Part shown: positions 50,340-61,718 of the stretch, in pieces
Layout: each line of letters starts with the position of its first letter
Position numbering within the stretch: position 1 is the first letter of the stretch
Assembly: GCA_030549495.1 (NCBI GenBank)
Contig: JAUIRK010001043.1
Coordinates: 682,001 to 746,000, forward strand
From: Nectonema munidae
Lineage: Eukaryota; Nematomorpha; Nectonematoida; Nectonematidae
DNA: 64,000 nt
Direction: 5' to 3'
Program-made: the position numbers and the translations under genes
The notes under the pieces: generated by a model
Database searches by the model: none
What the model was told of the DNA's origin: nothing
Seen by the model: only the letters and a program-made list of their open reading frames with translations

Positions 50340-52466
50340 AAAATTAATATAAAAGAAATACATATATTGACATAAATACATACACACACACACATTTATA
50401 TATAAAAAATATAATATATATATATATAAATTAAAAGGAAGTAATTTATACATTATATAAAATAAAAGTATTGTATAAAGATTTCTTTAGCAACTTGTAT
50501 GAAGAAAGATTCAAAAAAATGTGATATTTATTAATAAGAATGGTGGTTCTGTAAACAATTTTCGAGAAACACGATGTTTGTTTATAATGATTAATATGAA
50601 GATAATTACATATTCTTGTATTATATGAATGATATTCATAGTTGGAAGAGATAAGAGGAGAGAACATATGCATTCTGGATAATGATGAATAATGAAAACT
50701 AACATGGCATAATACATTAATAAAAAAGATATCACAATCAAGGAAAAATTTCTGATGATTATGATTTTGATTTACAAATTTACTATATCTTTTCAACACT
50801 CGATTCAGCTTTTTCAGAAGAGTTTTATTCGAAAACCCCAGACTATGTTGGCGTATTTCAAGTGAGGGAAAATGTAAGAATAGAATAAAAGCAGTCTAGT
50901 AGGAACAGGAAGATAATTCTGAAATTTATAGAAAATTCCACAAAATCTAGCAACCTTGCAAGTAACCGCTTTGATGTGTTCAGACCATTTCAAATTTTCA
51001 TTTATTGTTATCCCTAAAAAAATTAAAACTCACAGTACGTTCAATAAATGTGTTATTGATGACTAGCTTAGAGTAGAAAAGAGATAGTTTGTTAGAAAAA
51101 AACATACATTTACATTTATTCAGATTAAGAAAAAAGAAGATTATTTTTAGACCATAGAGAAACATTTGCAAGTGAATCATTAACACTTATTAAACTACAA
51201 TCAGAAACTGAAGCATCAAACAAAAGCGTTACGTCATCAGCGTATAAAGTTGGATGGCAAAATTTTGGAATTACATGGATCAAATCATTGATATAAATCA
51301 AAAATAAAAATGGTCCAAGGATGGACCCTTGAGGAACACCTACATAATTGTTATAAATGTCCGAACTAAAGCCGTCAAGATAAACATAGAATTTTCTTCC
51401 TGTTAAATAAGATTCTAACCAGGAGTAAAAACGTGATCTAAAGCCAATTTGGTTTAGTTTCAATAATAGAAGGGAATGGTTAACACTATCAAAGGCTTTG
51501 GAGAAGTCAAGAAAAACTCTACTAAATTATTCGAGCTAGCAGAAAACAAATCCATATTAAAATCCCCACAAATAAGGGCTTTTCGATCAGCTAATCTTTT
51601 TGCTACAAAATTTTGAAGAAAGTCCAAAAAGCTTAAGATATCAGAGTGTGGAGGACGGTAAACAGCCAAAATATCAATGATAGAATTAGGAAGTGATACT
51701 TTAATATAACAATAGTCACAATTCATAAAGTTTCCAACGGTGTTTGCCTCGAAATAACTTATCGTATATTCAGATTTGATAAAGAAGCCAATCCCTCCTC
51801 CCTTTTTGGCTCTTATATAGTATCTGAAATCGTAACCGGACAAATTGAAGTTAATGAATGAGTCTCTGTAAGTATCAAAATATCGAAATTAAATCTAAGA
51901 GAAGACAAAAAAAGTTCAAGGATAAAATAATATTTTAATAATTTTTAACTAGGATAGTTTAAAACTTCGCATTTAAACTCTGAATATTCAAATGGAATAT
52001 TTTTAGATTGGAATTTTGAGAGAATGTGTGCAAATTGTTGAGTTCTTCTGGAAAGATATTCTTAGTTAGATTAGTGACCTTTTCGTTATAAACAGATTCA
52101 AAAATATTCAAGTCAAACAAATCTAAATTATTTGTGTGTGAAAGCATTAATTAGCTTATATAAAACGTTAAAGAGCTCCTATTTAATTCGTTCTGGATTT
52201 TTTTCATTCGTAACAAGGTTTCACAACTACTGGAGTTACATTGATGGTTGGATGGCAGACCTTTGGTTGCACAATTTACACAAAAAAGACTACTTTTCTT
52301 AGTACAATAGTTAGACTCATGATTAGAACCACAATACTTACAATTGAAGATTTTGGATGTGCATTTATGAGAGTAGTGATTGTATTGATTACATTTATAA
52401 CACACTTTAATATAAAATTTCAGAAGTTTTATGTCGTAAGCAACACAATTTATATAAATATACTTA
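50340..52466 (-). mobile_element. LINE inside the hAT, 3' portion
   Basis: - strand blocks: ORF1 zinc knuckles at 52151-52405 (CYKCNQYNHYSHKC, CKYCGSNHESNYC), an endonuclease start near 51960-52147 (FHLNIQSLNAKF), endonuclease at 51460-51843 (KKGGGIGFF, ILAVYRPPHSD, ALICGDFNMDL), reverse transcriptase at 51125-51463 (LESYLTGRKFYVYLDG, NNYVGVPQGSILGPFLFL, PTLYADDVTLLF with both Asp intact), and a C-terminal part at 50446-50799 (NYEYHSYNTRICNY). The 5' half of the reverse transcriptase is missing between the endonuclease and VPQGS. The 3' end has CA/TA microsatellites (50380-50430). ORF1 continues at 55901, past the piggyBac. Confidence 0.85.
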
Positions 52467-53389
52467 TTAACCCATTAATGACATCCTAACTTAAAAGTTA
52501 TGTTTTTTTTACTATAAAATTTCTTAACACAAAAACGTTTTTTCATATATTTTTTAATCTAAAGACCTTAATGACAGTTTTGTTAAATAAACCTGTTGAT
52601 TTATTGGGGCACATATCTTCAAAATAGAAATAATGAGCTCCAGTATGAAAACCAGTTACAAAATAATTACTATTTTACCAGTACCAAAACTATGGCACGA
52701 TAAAGCAGACATTAAGCCTCGATGCAATCTTTATAACTAAATTAGAGTGTAATAAGGAGAACCTAAAACTCAGAATTAAAAAAAAAATATTTTTGGAGTT
52801 CTTTGAATCAACAAAATAAAATATAACTTTTAAGTTATATTGTCACAAAAGACTACATAATCAAGGTCAATTATGTAATTTCCGAAAAAATCTCTGTGTT
52901 CACTTTTATCTGGCCAATCGACAATAAAACTCGTTACAACAAGATCCTAATATACCATTTTTAAGTGCAGGCTTCATTACCGTATAAATTTACGCAGTAA
53001 CTATGTGACCTTGATTGCACATAATCAATGTAAACAATAATGTAATGGAGTTTTTCTAGAAGAAAAGTTTATCGTTTGTTTATCATTTGTTCTTTGTACA
53101 GAATATTGTTTAAATTTTTATTTTGAAGTTCCAAATGCGACAGTAATATTGATGTGATACAAAACGTAAAGTATCTTTCAAGGCCAAAATTACTGCACTG
53201 CCTTTTGATCCGTATTCGATTACGACTACCTCGATCTTTTTCAATTTTCTTTATTTCTTTTTACTTTTCTGAAACATTCACTGAATTTCTGAATCTAAAT
53301 TTTCTTTTTAATTTCTTTTTTCGTAAGTATACCAATTTTTTGCTCGTCTATATGTATGTGTGTGTATTTATGTAAAAGAGAATAGAATG

Positions 53390-53676
<287 letters not shown>

Positions 53677-53720
53677 GTCCGTGTGTAGTAAGGTTATAAC
53701 GAGAGTTTTTATACTAATAA

Positions 53721-55441
53721 ATGTTTCAGAATATGAATGTGAATGAAGCCATATCATTTTTGACTGATAGTGAATTTTCTTCTGCTCAAATTTACATTTG
53801 TCCTCCAGAAAATTCATACATAAGCGATGTTGACAGTGGTGATGAAGATTATGAACTTTCAATCGACAACCTTTCGGGAAAACAATTGAATGCTAGTGCA
53901 AGTTTGGTTTTAAATAATATCGATGGTTCGAAGGAGTTATGCGGCGATGAAGATGATACTATGATAGATAAAAGAACTCCAGACTCAAGAAAATGGAAAA
54001 AAAATTGACATAAAAAGTATATTGTGTAATAACGATTCCCGCATTCAAGCCTCTCTAGATGATATAAACTCATTTTCCCCAGTAAAATATTTTGAGCTTT
54101 TTTTTGATGATGAAATTATGGAATTTATTCTACAACAGACAATCTTGTATGCTAAAAGGGATAAGGGGGGATTTAAATTTTAGTATGGATAAATCTGAGT
54201 TGAAGCTTTTTTTAAGTGTTCTTATGATAAGTGGTTACAGCCCAGTTTGCAGAACTAGAATGTTTTGGGAGCAAAAAGACGATATACATAACATAGCGAT
54301 AGCTAAAGCATTTAGTCGTAATCGCTTTGAGAAAATTCTTAGCTATATTCATTTAGCTGATAACCAGTGCCTAGAATGCGGTAATAAGTTGGCAAAAATA
54401 AAGCCTTTTTATGACAAAATAAACCTTCGTTTTTTACGTTATATGCCTGAATCGAAAAATATTAGTATTGATGAATCCATGATTGAATATTACGGCAAGC
54501 ATCCTTCTAAACAATTTATGAAAGGAAAGCCTATTAGATTCGGGTATAAGACGTGGACAATGTGCACTTCAGATGGCTACATTATTTCTATTTCACCATA
54601 TGCGGGTAAATCTGAAGTATATAACAAAGAATTAGGAATAGGAGGTAGTGTGGTAATGAAATTCGCTAATCTTTTACCACAAAGTAATTACCACCTGATA
54701 ATGGATAATTACTTCTGCTCCTTGCATTTGTTCGAACTTCTAAGAAAGAAGGGATTTCACGCCACAGGTGTAATAAGAAGTGATAGGTTGCAGAAATGTC
54801 CAATTCTTAATAAAAAATGCTTACTTAAAAAAAAAAGAGGTAATTTTGATTATCGCTATGACGCAAGTTCTAAAATAATTGTTATAACCTGGAGGGATAA
54901 TAACGTAGTGAATCTTGCATCCACCTGCCTAGGAGTAAAGCCAATAAAAAAAATTAAAAGATGGTGCTCTTCAACAAAAAAAATTATATACATACAACAA
55001 CCAAATGGTATAGCAGAATATAACAAATTGATGGGTGGAGTGGACAGATCAAATCAAAATGTTACACAATACCAAATGAGCATACGTTTAAAGAAGTGGT
55101 GGTGGCCTTTCTTCCGATTTTTATTTCACGCATCGCTACAAAATTCTTGGTTTTTGTACAAAAAAAGTTGTCTGTATAAAGATAAACCTCTGGATCAACT
55201 TGGGTTCATACGTGAAATTGTTAACACATATCTTCTGCAAAATTCTGCAAACAAAATTCAAATTCCTTTTTTTACAAATAAAGTTAGCAATGACATTAGA
55301 CTTGATCAAAAAGACCATGACTTTGGCAATCTTCCTACTCAAAAAATATGTGTGTTTTGTAAAAAAGGTACTAAAAAAAGATGCACCAAGTGTAACGTGG
55401 CTCTACATATGCATTGCTTCACAGCTTTTCATTCAAAATAA
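53721..55441 (+). CDS. piggyBac transposase, near-complete, two frame breaks
   Basis: DDE-type cut-and-paste transposase that targets TTAA. The acidic N-terminal part (53721-54008) and the 449-residue main frame (54092-55441) are linked by a stretch in the third frame (PVKYFELFFDDEIMEFILQQ). In the main frame: Asp127 (SIDESM, catalytic), GKPIRFGYKTW, Asp205 (LIMDNYF, catalytic), GFHATGVIRSDR, Asp269 (TWRDN, catalytic), EYNKLMGGVDRSNQ with Asp318, KKWWWPFFRFLFHASLQNSW, and a cysteine-rich C-terminal domain (CVFCKKGTKKRCTKCN, LHMHC) that binds the inverted ends. Frame changes fall at an 8-base A run (53997-54004) and a 6-base G run (54165-54170). All catalytic residues are kept, so the copy is young. 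Confidence 0.92.
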
Positions 55442-55900
55442 AGTTTTTTAATAAATTTGTTGAATCTTTTTTCATCTTGTTTCTTGCTACAATAAAAAAA
55501 TAGACACTCTTCTTTTTTTCAAACTGACAATACTCCATCTTTAGTTTTAAGGTTCGGAGGTTGGTATTTGCTCTCTTCATTATTTCCAATCTCAGCTTTC
55601 AGTTTCACTGAGTCCACTTTTTCAGGTTCATAAACATGTGTATATTTTACTTTTTTAAGTTTCCCCTTGAGTTTCTTTTCAATTTACTTTTATATATTAT
55701 ATATGGAGCACATCATCAATAAAATGATATGCTCCCTTTAACGACAATATAACTTTTTGGTTATAATTTATTTTTTTGCTCTAAAAAATTATATATACGT
55801 TCTAGAATGTTATGAATAGTGTAATTGAGTTCTGTTTACATAAAACTATCATAAATTAGCTCAAAACTCATATGCTAGAGGTTGGTCATTAATGGGTTAA

Positions 55901-56300
55901 GATATGTAGTCCTGCATATATTTGCTTTGACTCTAAAGCCTATATTGCAAAAATTAGAAGATGGCTTCCCAAATTTAAAAATTGAAATTAGGTCAGTTTC
56001 CAGAATACTATTTTGTTCACATATTATTGATTTTAAAAGATCTACATTTTCAACTTTTGGAACACCCGTTATACAAAAAGTAGGCGTTTTTGGTTCTAGA
56101 CTGTTAAAAGGTAAGTTGTTAGACTTTAAGCATTGCTTAATGTGTTCTATGTTTTTACTAGATGAAGACTGCAAAATCAGGCTATTGTTTTTAAGTTTTT
56201 TGAGCTTATTGATACACAGCTTATTGTGTTGGCTTTAGTTTAGAATTAACCACTTCTTTGAGATTCTTCCACATTGACCCCATCTGATACTTACCTGATC
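55901..56300 (-). pseudogene. LINE ORF1 N-terminal part, right of piggyBac
   Basis: The - strand frame at 55875-56174 reads KNIEHIKQCLKSNNLPFNSL, FCITGVPKVENVD and FCNIGFRVKANICR, which looks like the RNA-binding part of a LINE ORF1 preceding the zinc knuckles at 52151-52405. The 5' boundary with hAT sequence is not clear. Confidence 0.6.
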
Positions 56301-56500
56301 TGTGATGTTAATGACATCTGCTCTTTGTGACTTTTTTGATTAAAAATTTTATATGAATTTGTGATAATCTTTATCTATAAAAGCTTCTATATAAAACTTT
56401 TTGTCTTTTATATATTTGATTAAATTTTTAATTCGATAATAGGGCGGGCCCACTGTCGCCGCATAGGTTGCAGTGGCCTAAGGGCGGACCTGTGAGTGAG

Positions 56501-57347
56501 GGCAGGGGAATTGATAAAATGAGTCAAAATTGACCTAAAACGGGTTCTTCTCAGCTTATGCATGCTATTTATACAAAAAAAAATTTGAAAAAATAATTAA
56601 ACTGTAATAAATGATCTTTATACTTCATTCTAAGGAATTCTCAAACTCTGACATTTATAAAGTCAACCTATCGACTTTTTTGAAATTTGATTGCTACCTG
56701 TCTTATGCTAAAAACCTCATAAAATTGATATAAAAAATATTTTGATTGAATTGATAAATTTCTCCTCCTTCTTTTGTCATTCTTAGGGGTGCCAAATCAT
56801 TTGATGCTATAAATTAAGGATATCCAGAAAATTTCTAAAGCTTTTTAACGATTCCATGGTTGGATATACATTAAAAAAATTAAGCAATTTTAAAAATTTC
56901 ATGCACATTCATTATAGAGTTCTATCAGGAGCGCACATCCTTAAAATCATTGGGGGCAATTTTTAATATTACTGGTCTTGAAATACCAAATATTCAAGCA
57001 ATCCTTTAAAATAGAGTGTATACAGTGCATACATGAATTTATAACTTTGTATGATTAGTAAGTAGAAATCAAAATTTTGATAAATGTTTGAGTAGTGATG
57101 GCACTTTTAATTTAACCATTACAGAAACTTTAGCCTCTCGTAAAAAAATTTCGGTCAAATCTCACTTTTTACAATATCAACTTAGCAAATAAAAATATAA
57201 TCAACTAATTTTTTAATGTTTGTATTACATTACATAGGCGGATTTAGAGTTGTAGCTAGTTTACATACGCTGTGGCTGGGCGTATGATGAATGATCTATA
57301 TATTATATATATCTTGAAAAAGATATATGACAAATGTATATTTGAAA
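56501..57347. other. AT-rich intergenic, no gene seen
   Basis: Nothing with coding or repeat character could be named. Confidence 0.4.
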
Positions 57348-57485
57348 TTAACCCATTTACGACCAATGTTCCTATTTTGGAACATAAGTAATTTCATCTT
57401 CGTCTGCTTTTTTCAATGACTTTGAATATAAATCGTCTGCGTTTTTTTAGATATCGTCTGCTTTGCTTGGTCTTAAATGGGTTAA
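57348..57485. mobile_element. TTAA MITE (piggyBac-type), copy A
   Basis: 138 bp from TTAACCCATTTACGACCA to TTGGTCTTAAATGGGTTAA. The interior (ATCTTCGTCTGCTTTTTTCA, TATAAATCGTCTGCGT, AGATATCGTCTGC) is nearly identical to copy B at 62182 read on the other strand. It shares the first ten bases of its tips with the 52467 piggyBac. Confidence 0.9.
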
Positions 57486-58146
57486 TACAGAAATGCCAAT
57501 TGAATGATAGCTTCCAACACCTATCTCGCTTCTCTATCTAATAGATAAAGTTTAATTAAATTTAATGACTAAAATTTAGTTTAGTTGAACAATTTAAATT
57601 TAGTGAATAATATATGACTAAAAATGTTTTAGTCAAAATTATCGAATTAAAAAAAATTTCATATTTTATCTAAAAATTGAGAATAATGGAATTTTCCAAA
57701 CTGAAATTTCATTTCCTTCAAAAAAAAATGAAAATTTTAATATGAGGGGTTTTCATTTCAAATTAAAAATTTTGAAATTAAAAAATTCCAAAAAAATCGT
57801 TCAATTTTTCACTTTTTTATTTCTAAAAATCTTTTTTTTTTAATTTGCCAGAAACAAAATTTATATTTAAAGCAGAGAAATGTCACACTGGACCTCAAAT
57901 GATTGATGCATAGATATATTAACGCGATAGAACATTAATATTACAGAAATTATATAAGGACTACCTTTCAAGTAAGTGATCTAAAGAACGGTTTCTAAAC
58001 TACGACAAAATTTGTTTTGAAAGCAAATAATCTTGAGTGAACATGTTCATAGATTCTGCTTTTTAAAATTTTAAAATTATTTTGCTTTACCTTTAGAATC
58101 TATTAAATAAAACATGGTGATTGCTTCCGACTTTGAGCCATGAACC

Positions 58147-59151
58147 ATGTCTACAAAAGTTTGCAAGTATTCCAACTTCAGCGGTTGCTTGGTAGGAGGT
58201 TTGCTTGGAGATTGCATCGGCGGACACTTCGAGGGAAGCGTGACTGTGACTCTGGAGTCCGTTTGGAAGCACATATGTTCACTCAAGAACGAGGAGGAAG
58301 CAAAGTATAGCGATGATTCCGCCCAAACCTTTGCAGTGAGCGAGAGCATCGTCTCGGCGAAAGGATGCGAGTTGTATTGCATTGCAAATCACTTGTCCCA
58401 AGCTTATCGGAAACAACCGAAACGCGGTTATGGCGCCAACGTGGCCAAACTCTTGCGCGATCACCTGCAAGTGAAGGAGGGCACGAAAAAGCAGGAACTT
58501 TTCGCTCCGGCTTCTTCCCAATTCGCTAATCGCGGGTCTTGGGGGAATGGGGCTGCGATGCGTATTTCTCCAATCAGTCTGCTCAGCGTGGGTGATGATG
58601 AGGAGGAATATGTGCGCAGGATGAAGGAGTCAGCCCTGCTCACACACGCCCACCCCCACGGTTTCATTGGCGCTGTGCTTCAGGGCTGTGCCATTCTCCA
58701 CGCCTTGAAAGGCCCAAAACACTCAACATCAGAAAAGTATCTGGAAAGTTTGCGCCATTCCCTTTCTCTGATCCAAAGTGACGAAATTCTTCCCTTCATT
58801 CGCAAGATCGACAGCATAGAAAGGCTGCTTCCTAAGGCAGACGCAGTAGATAAAGAGGAAGTTATCCAGTGTTTGGGGAATGGAGTTTCCGCTCTTGAAT
58901 CCGTCCCAACTGCCATTTACTGCTTCTTACGCAACCTGAAACCATCAACGGATTCTCCCTCAGCCACGCTGAATGTCGTAGTTTTCGCGGTATCTCTGGG
59001 AGGTGACACGGATACTATCGCGAGCATGGCTGGAGCGATCAGTGGTGCATATCACGGATTGAGTGATATACCGAATGAAATCATGCGAAAGTGCGAAGGC
59101 TATCCTCTTGCTTTGAAACACGCCAAGGCTCTGTGCGATATGTCAGAGTAA
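58147..59151 (+). CDS. ADPRS: ARH3-type ADP-ribosylhydrolase, single exon
   Basis: ARH3 removes ADP-ribose from serine and breaks down poly(ADP-ribose) and O-acetyl-ADP-ribose, using two Mg ions, in nucleus, cytosol and mitochondria. The 334-residue frame matches the family end to end: GCLVGGLLGDCIGG with Glu29, YSDDS (Ser55-Asp56-Asp57), GSWGNGAAMRISPISL, LTHAHPHGFIGAVLQ, LGNGVSALESVPTAIYCFL and SLGGDTDTIASMAGAISGAY (Asp287, Asp289, Thr290 as metal ligands). Human ARH3 has Thr where Ser55 stands; this keeps a hydroxyl ligand. It is slightly shorter than the human protein (363) mainly by lacking an N-terminal extension, and no intron is needed. Coding GC is far above the flanks. Confidence 0.94.
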   Translation: MSTKVCKYSNFSGCLVGGLLGDCIGGHFEGSVTVTLESVWKHICSLKNEEEAKYSDDSAQTFAVSESIVSAKGCELYCIANHLSQAYRKQPKRGYGANVAKLLRDHLQVKEGTKKQELFAPASSQFANRGSWGNGAAMRISPISLLSVGDDEEEYVRRMKESALLTHAHPHGFIGAVLQGCAILHALKGPKHSTSEKYLESLRHSLSLIQSDEILPFIRKIDSIERLLPKADAVDKEEVIQCLGNGVSALESVPTAIYCFLRNLKPSTDSPSATLNVVVFAVSLGGDTDTIASMAGAISGAYHGLSDIPNEIMRKCEGYPLALKHAKALCDMSE

Positions 59152-59203
59152 TAGTCTTCCAAAATCCTTCTTTCATTTCATAATATATAAAAATGTTTTA
59201 TAG

Positions 59204-59209
59204 AATAAA
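59204..59209 (+). terminator. ARH3 poly(A) signal
   Basis: AATAAA 53 bp after the stop codon, overlapping a second AATAAA four bases on. Confidence 0.6.
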
Positions 59210-59239
59210 TAAATCTTCATTATATATACTCAAAAACGT

Positions 59240-59395
59240 CTTTTACCTGATTGGATAAAAACATTTGAACCAATCAAATTAGGCTAAAACCAACCAATTA
59301 TTTTGAATATTTTTCAAATAAATTTTTAAAAGATTTGTTTGGCTAAAATTTAATCATTTTCAACCATTATATTTAATATATACTACAAATTTTGA
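59240..59395. repeat. Short inverted-repeat element, copy 2
   Basis: CTGATTGGATAAAA, AACCAATCAAA, TTTGGCTAAAATTTAATC and a TATTTAATATATAC end repeat the block order of 2905-3110. Confidence 0.4.
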
Positions 59396-60360
59396 ATTTT
59401 CAAACTTAGGAATTTGCAGAATTGTGAGCGCACATTTTTTGTAATTTTTGATCAATCAATATATATATATTAATTTTTTGTATATAAAAGTTAAACTTAT
59501 TTTTGCTTAAAATTTGAATTCAGAAAAAGGATATTAATTGATAAAATTAAAAGTCATTATTATTATTAACTAACTTTTGAAATTTGCTTCTTAAATAAAG
59601 CAAAATAAAATGTAAAAACACTGCAAAAAAGTTATAATAAAGAATTCTGAAAAATTACCTACTATACTTTAAATACCAGACATAACAGAAGTACTATGAA
59701 AGTCATAAGTGTGTTAGGGAAGTTGAACACTAATGACAACCTACTTTTTAAATGTATTTCATGTTTCATATATGTCATAATTTGTTTTTAAGTATGCACT
59801 TCTTAAAGTTATCTTGTCCTAGTCTAGAATATCATGCAATGCCTTTTTCAATGTCAGTAATTGATCTATTAAAAAAACTCTTTGAAACTTAAACTCCAAA
59901 TGTTAAGTACCATTACTGAGACGCAAGTATAGTGATTTTAATTTTTAAAAAGTTCAAACGAAAAAATTAAGAATGAAACAAAACTTTGTTCAGACAAAGT
60001 TAATAAGTGATAGTGAATTTTTTTATAAAATATTTTAAATATGTTTCTATGCCACTGTTTTGTATTCCGGGAATGCTAATTAGCTGCGAATCACTTTGTG
60101 AATTTTTGATAGTTTTCATAGAAGAAAATAATACAGAGCAAATTATGCTTTAAACAGCGGCACATATGGTTGAAATTTATTATGTCGGGTGTTTTAATAA
60201 TTTTAACTCAATAATGTTTCATCAATGCATTCGAATTAAAGCACAGCATCTTTTTGATCTAGTAACAGTAAATGAAGCAAAAACGGGTTTAGACTCATAA
60301 TTCTGATAAAGCCAAAGTGATGTCAACCTCTAATAGTCTAATGCATTATTTATTACCTGC
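59396..60360. other. AT-rich intergenic, no gene seen
   Basis: No coding or structured feature identified. Confidence 0.4.
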
Positions 60361-60369
60361 AACAATAAA

Positions 60370-60540
60370 GTTTTTGAACATGTTAACAATTTTGGTTATC
60401 TGGGTAGCATGATAGCCATCAATCACTTCAATTTTTGGGTTCGAAGAAAAAACCAGAATCCATGCTCGTATACAACAAATACAAGTGAGGCGTCGACAAG
60501 GCTTCAAAAGAAAAGCTTGTTTTTATTCCAACTGTAAAAG
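60370..60540 (+). pseudogene. Possible LINE scrap after the reverse transcriptase
   Basis: + strand reads VNNFGYLGSMIA, then in another frame EEKTRIHARIQQIQ. The order YLGS followed by a basic R-I-xxA helix is usual just after the reverse transcriptase of LINEs such as RTE. It is short and shifted, so support is weak. Confidence 0.4.
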
Positions 60541-60544
60541 CTGA

Positions 60545-61687
60545 GTTTTTCAAGTATGTGGAAAATGTCAACAAAACACCTGCAACCAGCATGCAAAAAA
60601 GTTTGTCAAAGCTGCTTTTCTATGTCTAAGACTTTGATATTTCCATAATTTTTTATTTTGAAGATTGTTTTACATTCATTTCATTTAAGTTCACTCTCAA
60701 TTAAAGGTAGACAAGTTTTTTTCATTTGATAGACAAAAAAGTTCATGCAGAATAAAAAAATCTTCTGAACCCCTGTTCAATTTTTTTTATATAAAATTTG
60801 ATTCAAATTTGTTTAATTTAAGTTTTCAGAGTCTCATAATTGTAGCAATCCACTTTTAATCAGCGTAGTCACGCTTTTTATTCACACCATGGCCGCAGTG
60901 GCCCTGTTTGACCATGCGAGAGTGAATTAACTCACAACTTGTCTTAGTAGCTCATTAGTGATTCGTGAGTGATAGCTTGCCAAACACTAAAAAATTATAA
61001 ATAAGCTGATGTCCAAATTCTTTCAGAAGTAGGAAATAGAAGTTTCTCGAGGCAAATGGGAGGAAGGAACTCTATCTGATCTTCGAAGAGATGGAATAAA
61101 TCTTTAAAAGAAATTTGCTACTCTTTTGGAATGATTTGTAATGTCTTTAGGGAAAAGTAATTAAATTAGACTTTAATTTCGCAAATTACGGTTCCTAAAA
61201 CAAATTCGCGTATAATTATTGCTAAAATTTTAGTTTTTTAATTGTTGAGCACTTATACTTGAAATGGAAATTAAGATCGCGGAATCTTTCTAGTGTTATA
61301 CATACAAATATATTGGAAATAAAATTCAGTTAAGAGTCATATATTTTATCATGTCCTTTTTGCTTAAATAATAGCTGACAAGTCCTGATCCAATTTCTAA
61401 ATGAGACTTCACGTGTAAATTTTTGGAAATCTATTGTTGGGGCTAAGATTATGTAGAATTAGAGTTAGGTTTAGTGTTAGCGCAATAGTTTGAATGATCG
61501 AAAATTTAGTTTTATTAAATGTTTTTTTAGCTGAGGGAGATAAGAACAAATGTTCCTATTTATTACTATTGATACACGGCTGACACAAAAACATCTAGAC
61601 AAACGAATACCTACATATTGACATTAGACACTCATACACTGAAATACTTAAACTTCAAAAAGAGAGGTATAGAAAGTCGATTCAAAT
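60545..61687. other. Intergenic, no gene seen
   Basis: AT-rich apart from a moderately GC-rich patch near 60870-60970 that is not recognised. Confidence 0.35.
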
Positions 61688-61693
61688 TTTATT
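61688..61693 (-). terminator. ECI1 poly(A) signal
   Basis: AATAAA on the - strand, 25 bp after the stop codon. Confidence 0.55.
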
Positions 61694-61718
61694 AGAAAAA
61701 TAAGGTGTTCTCTTTAGA

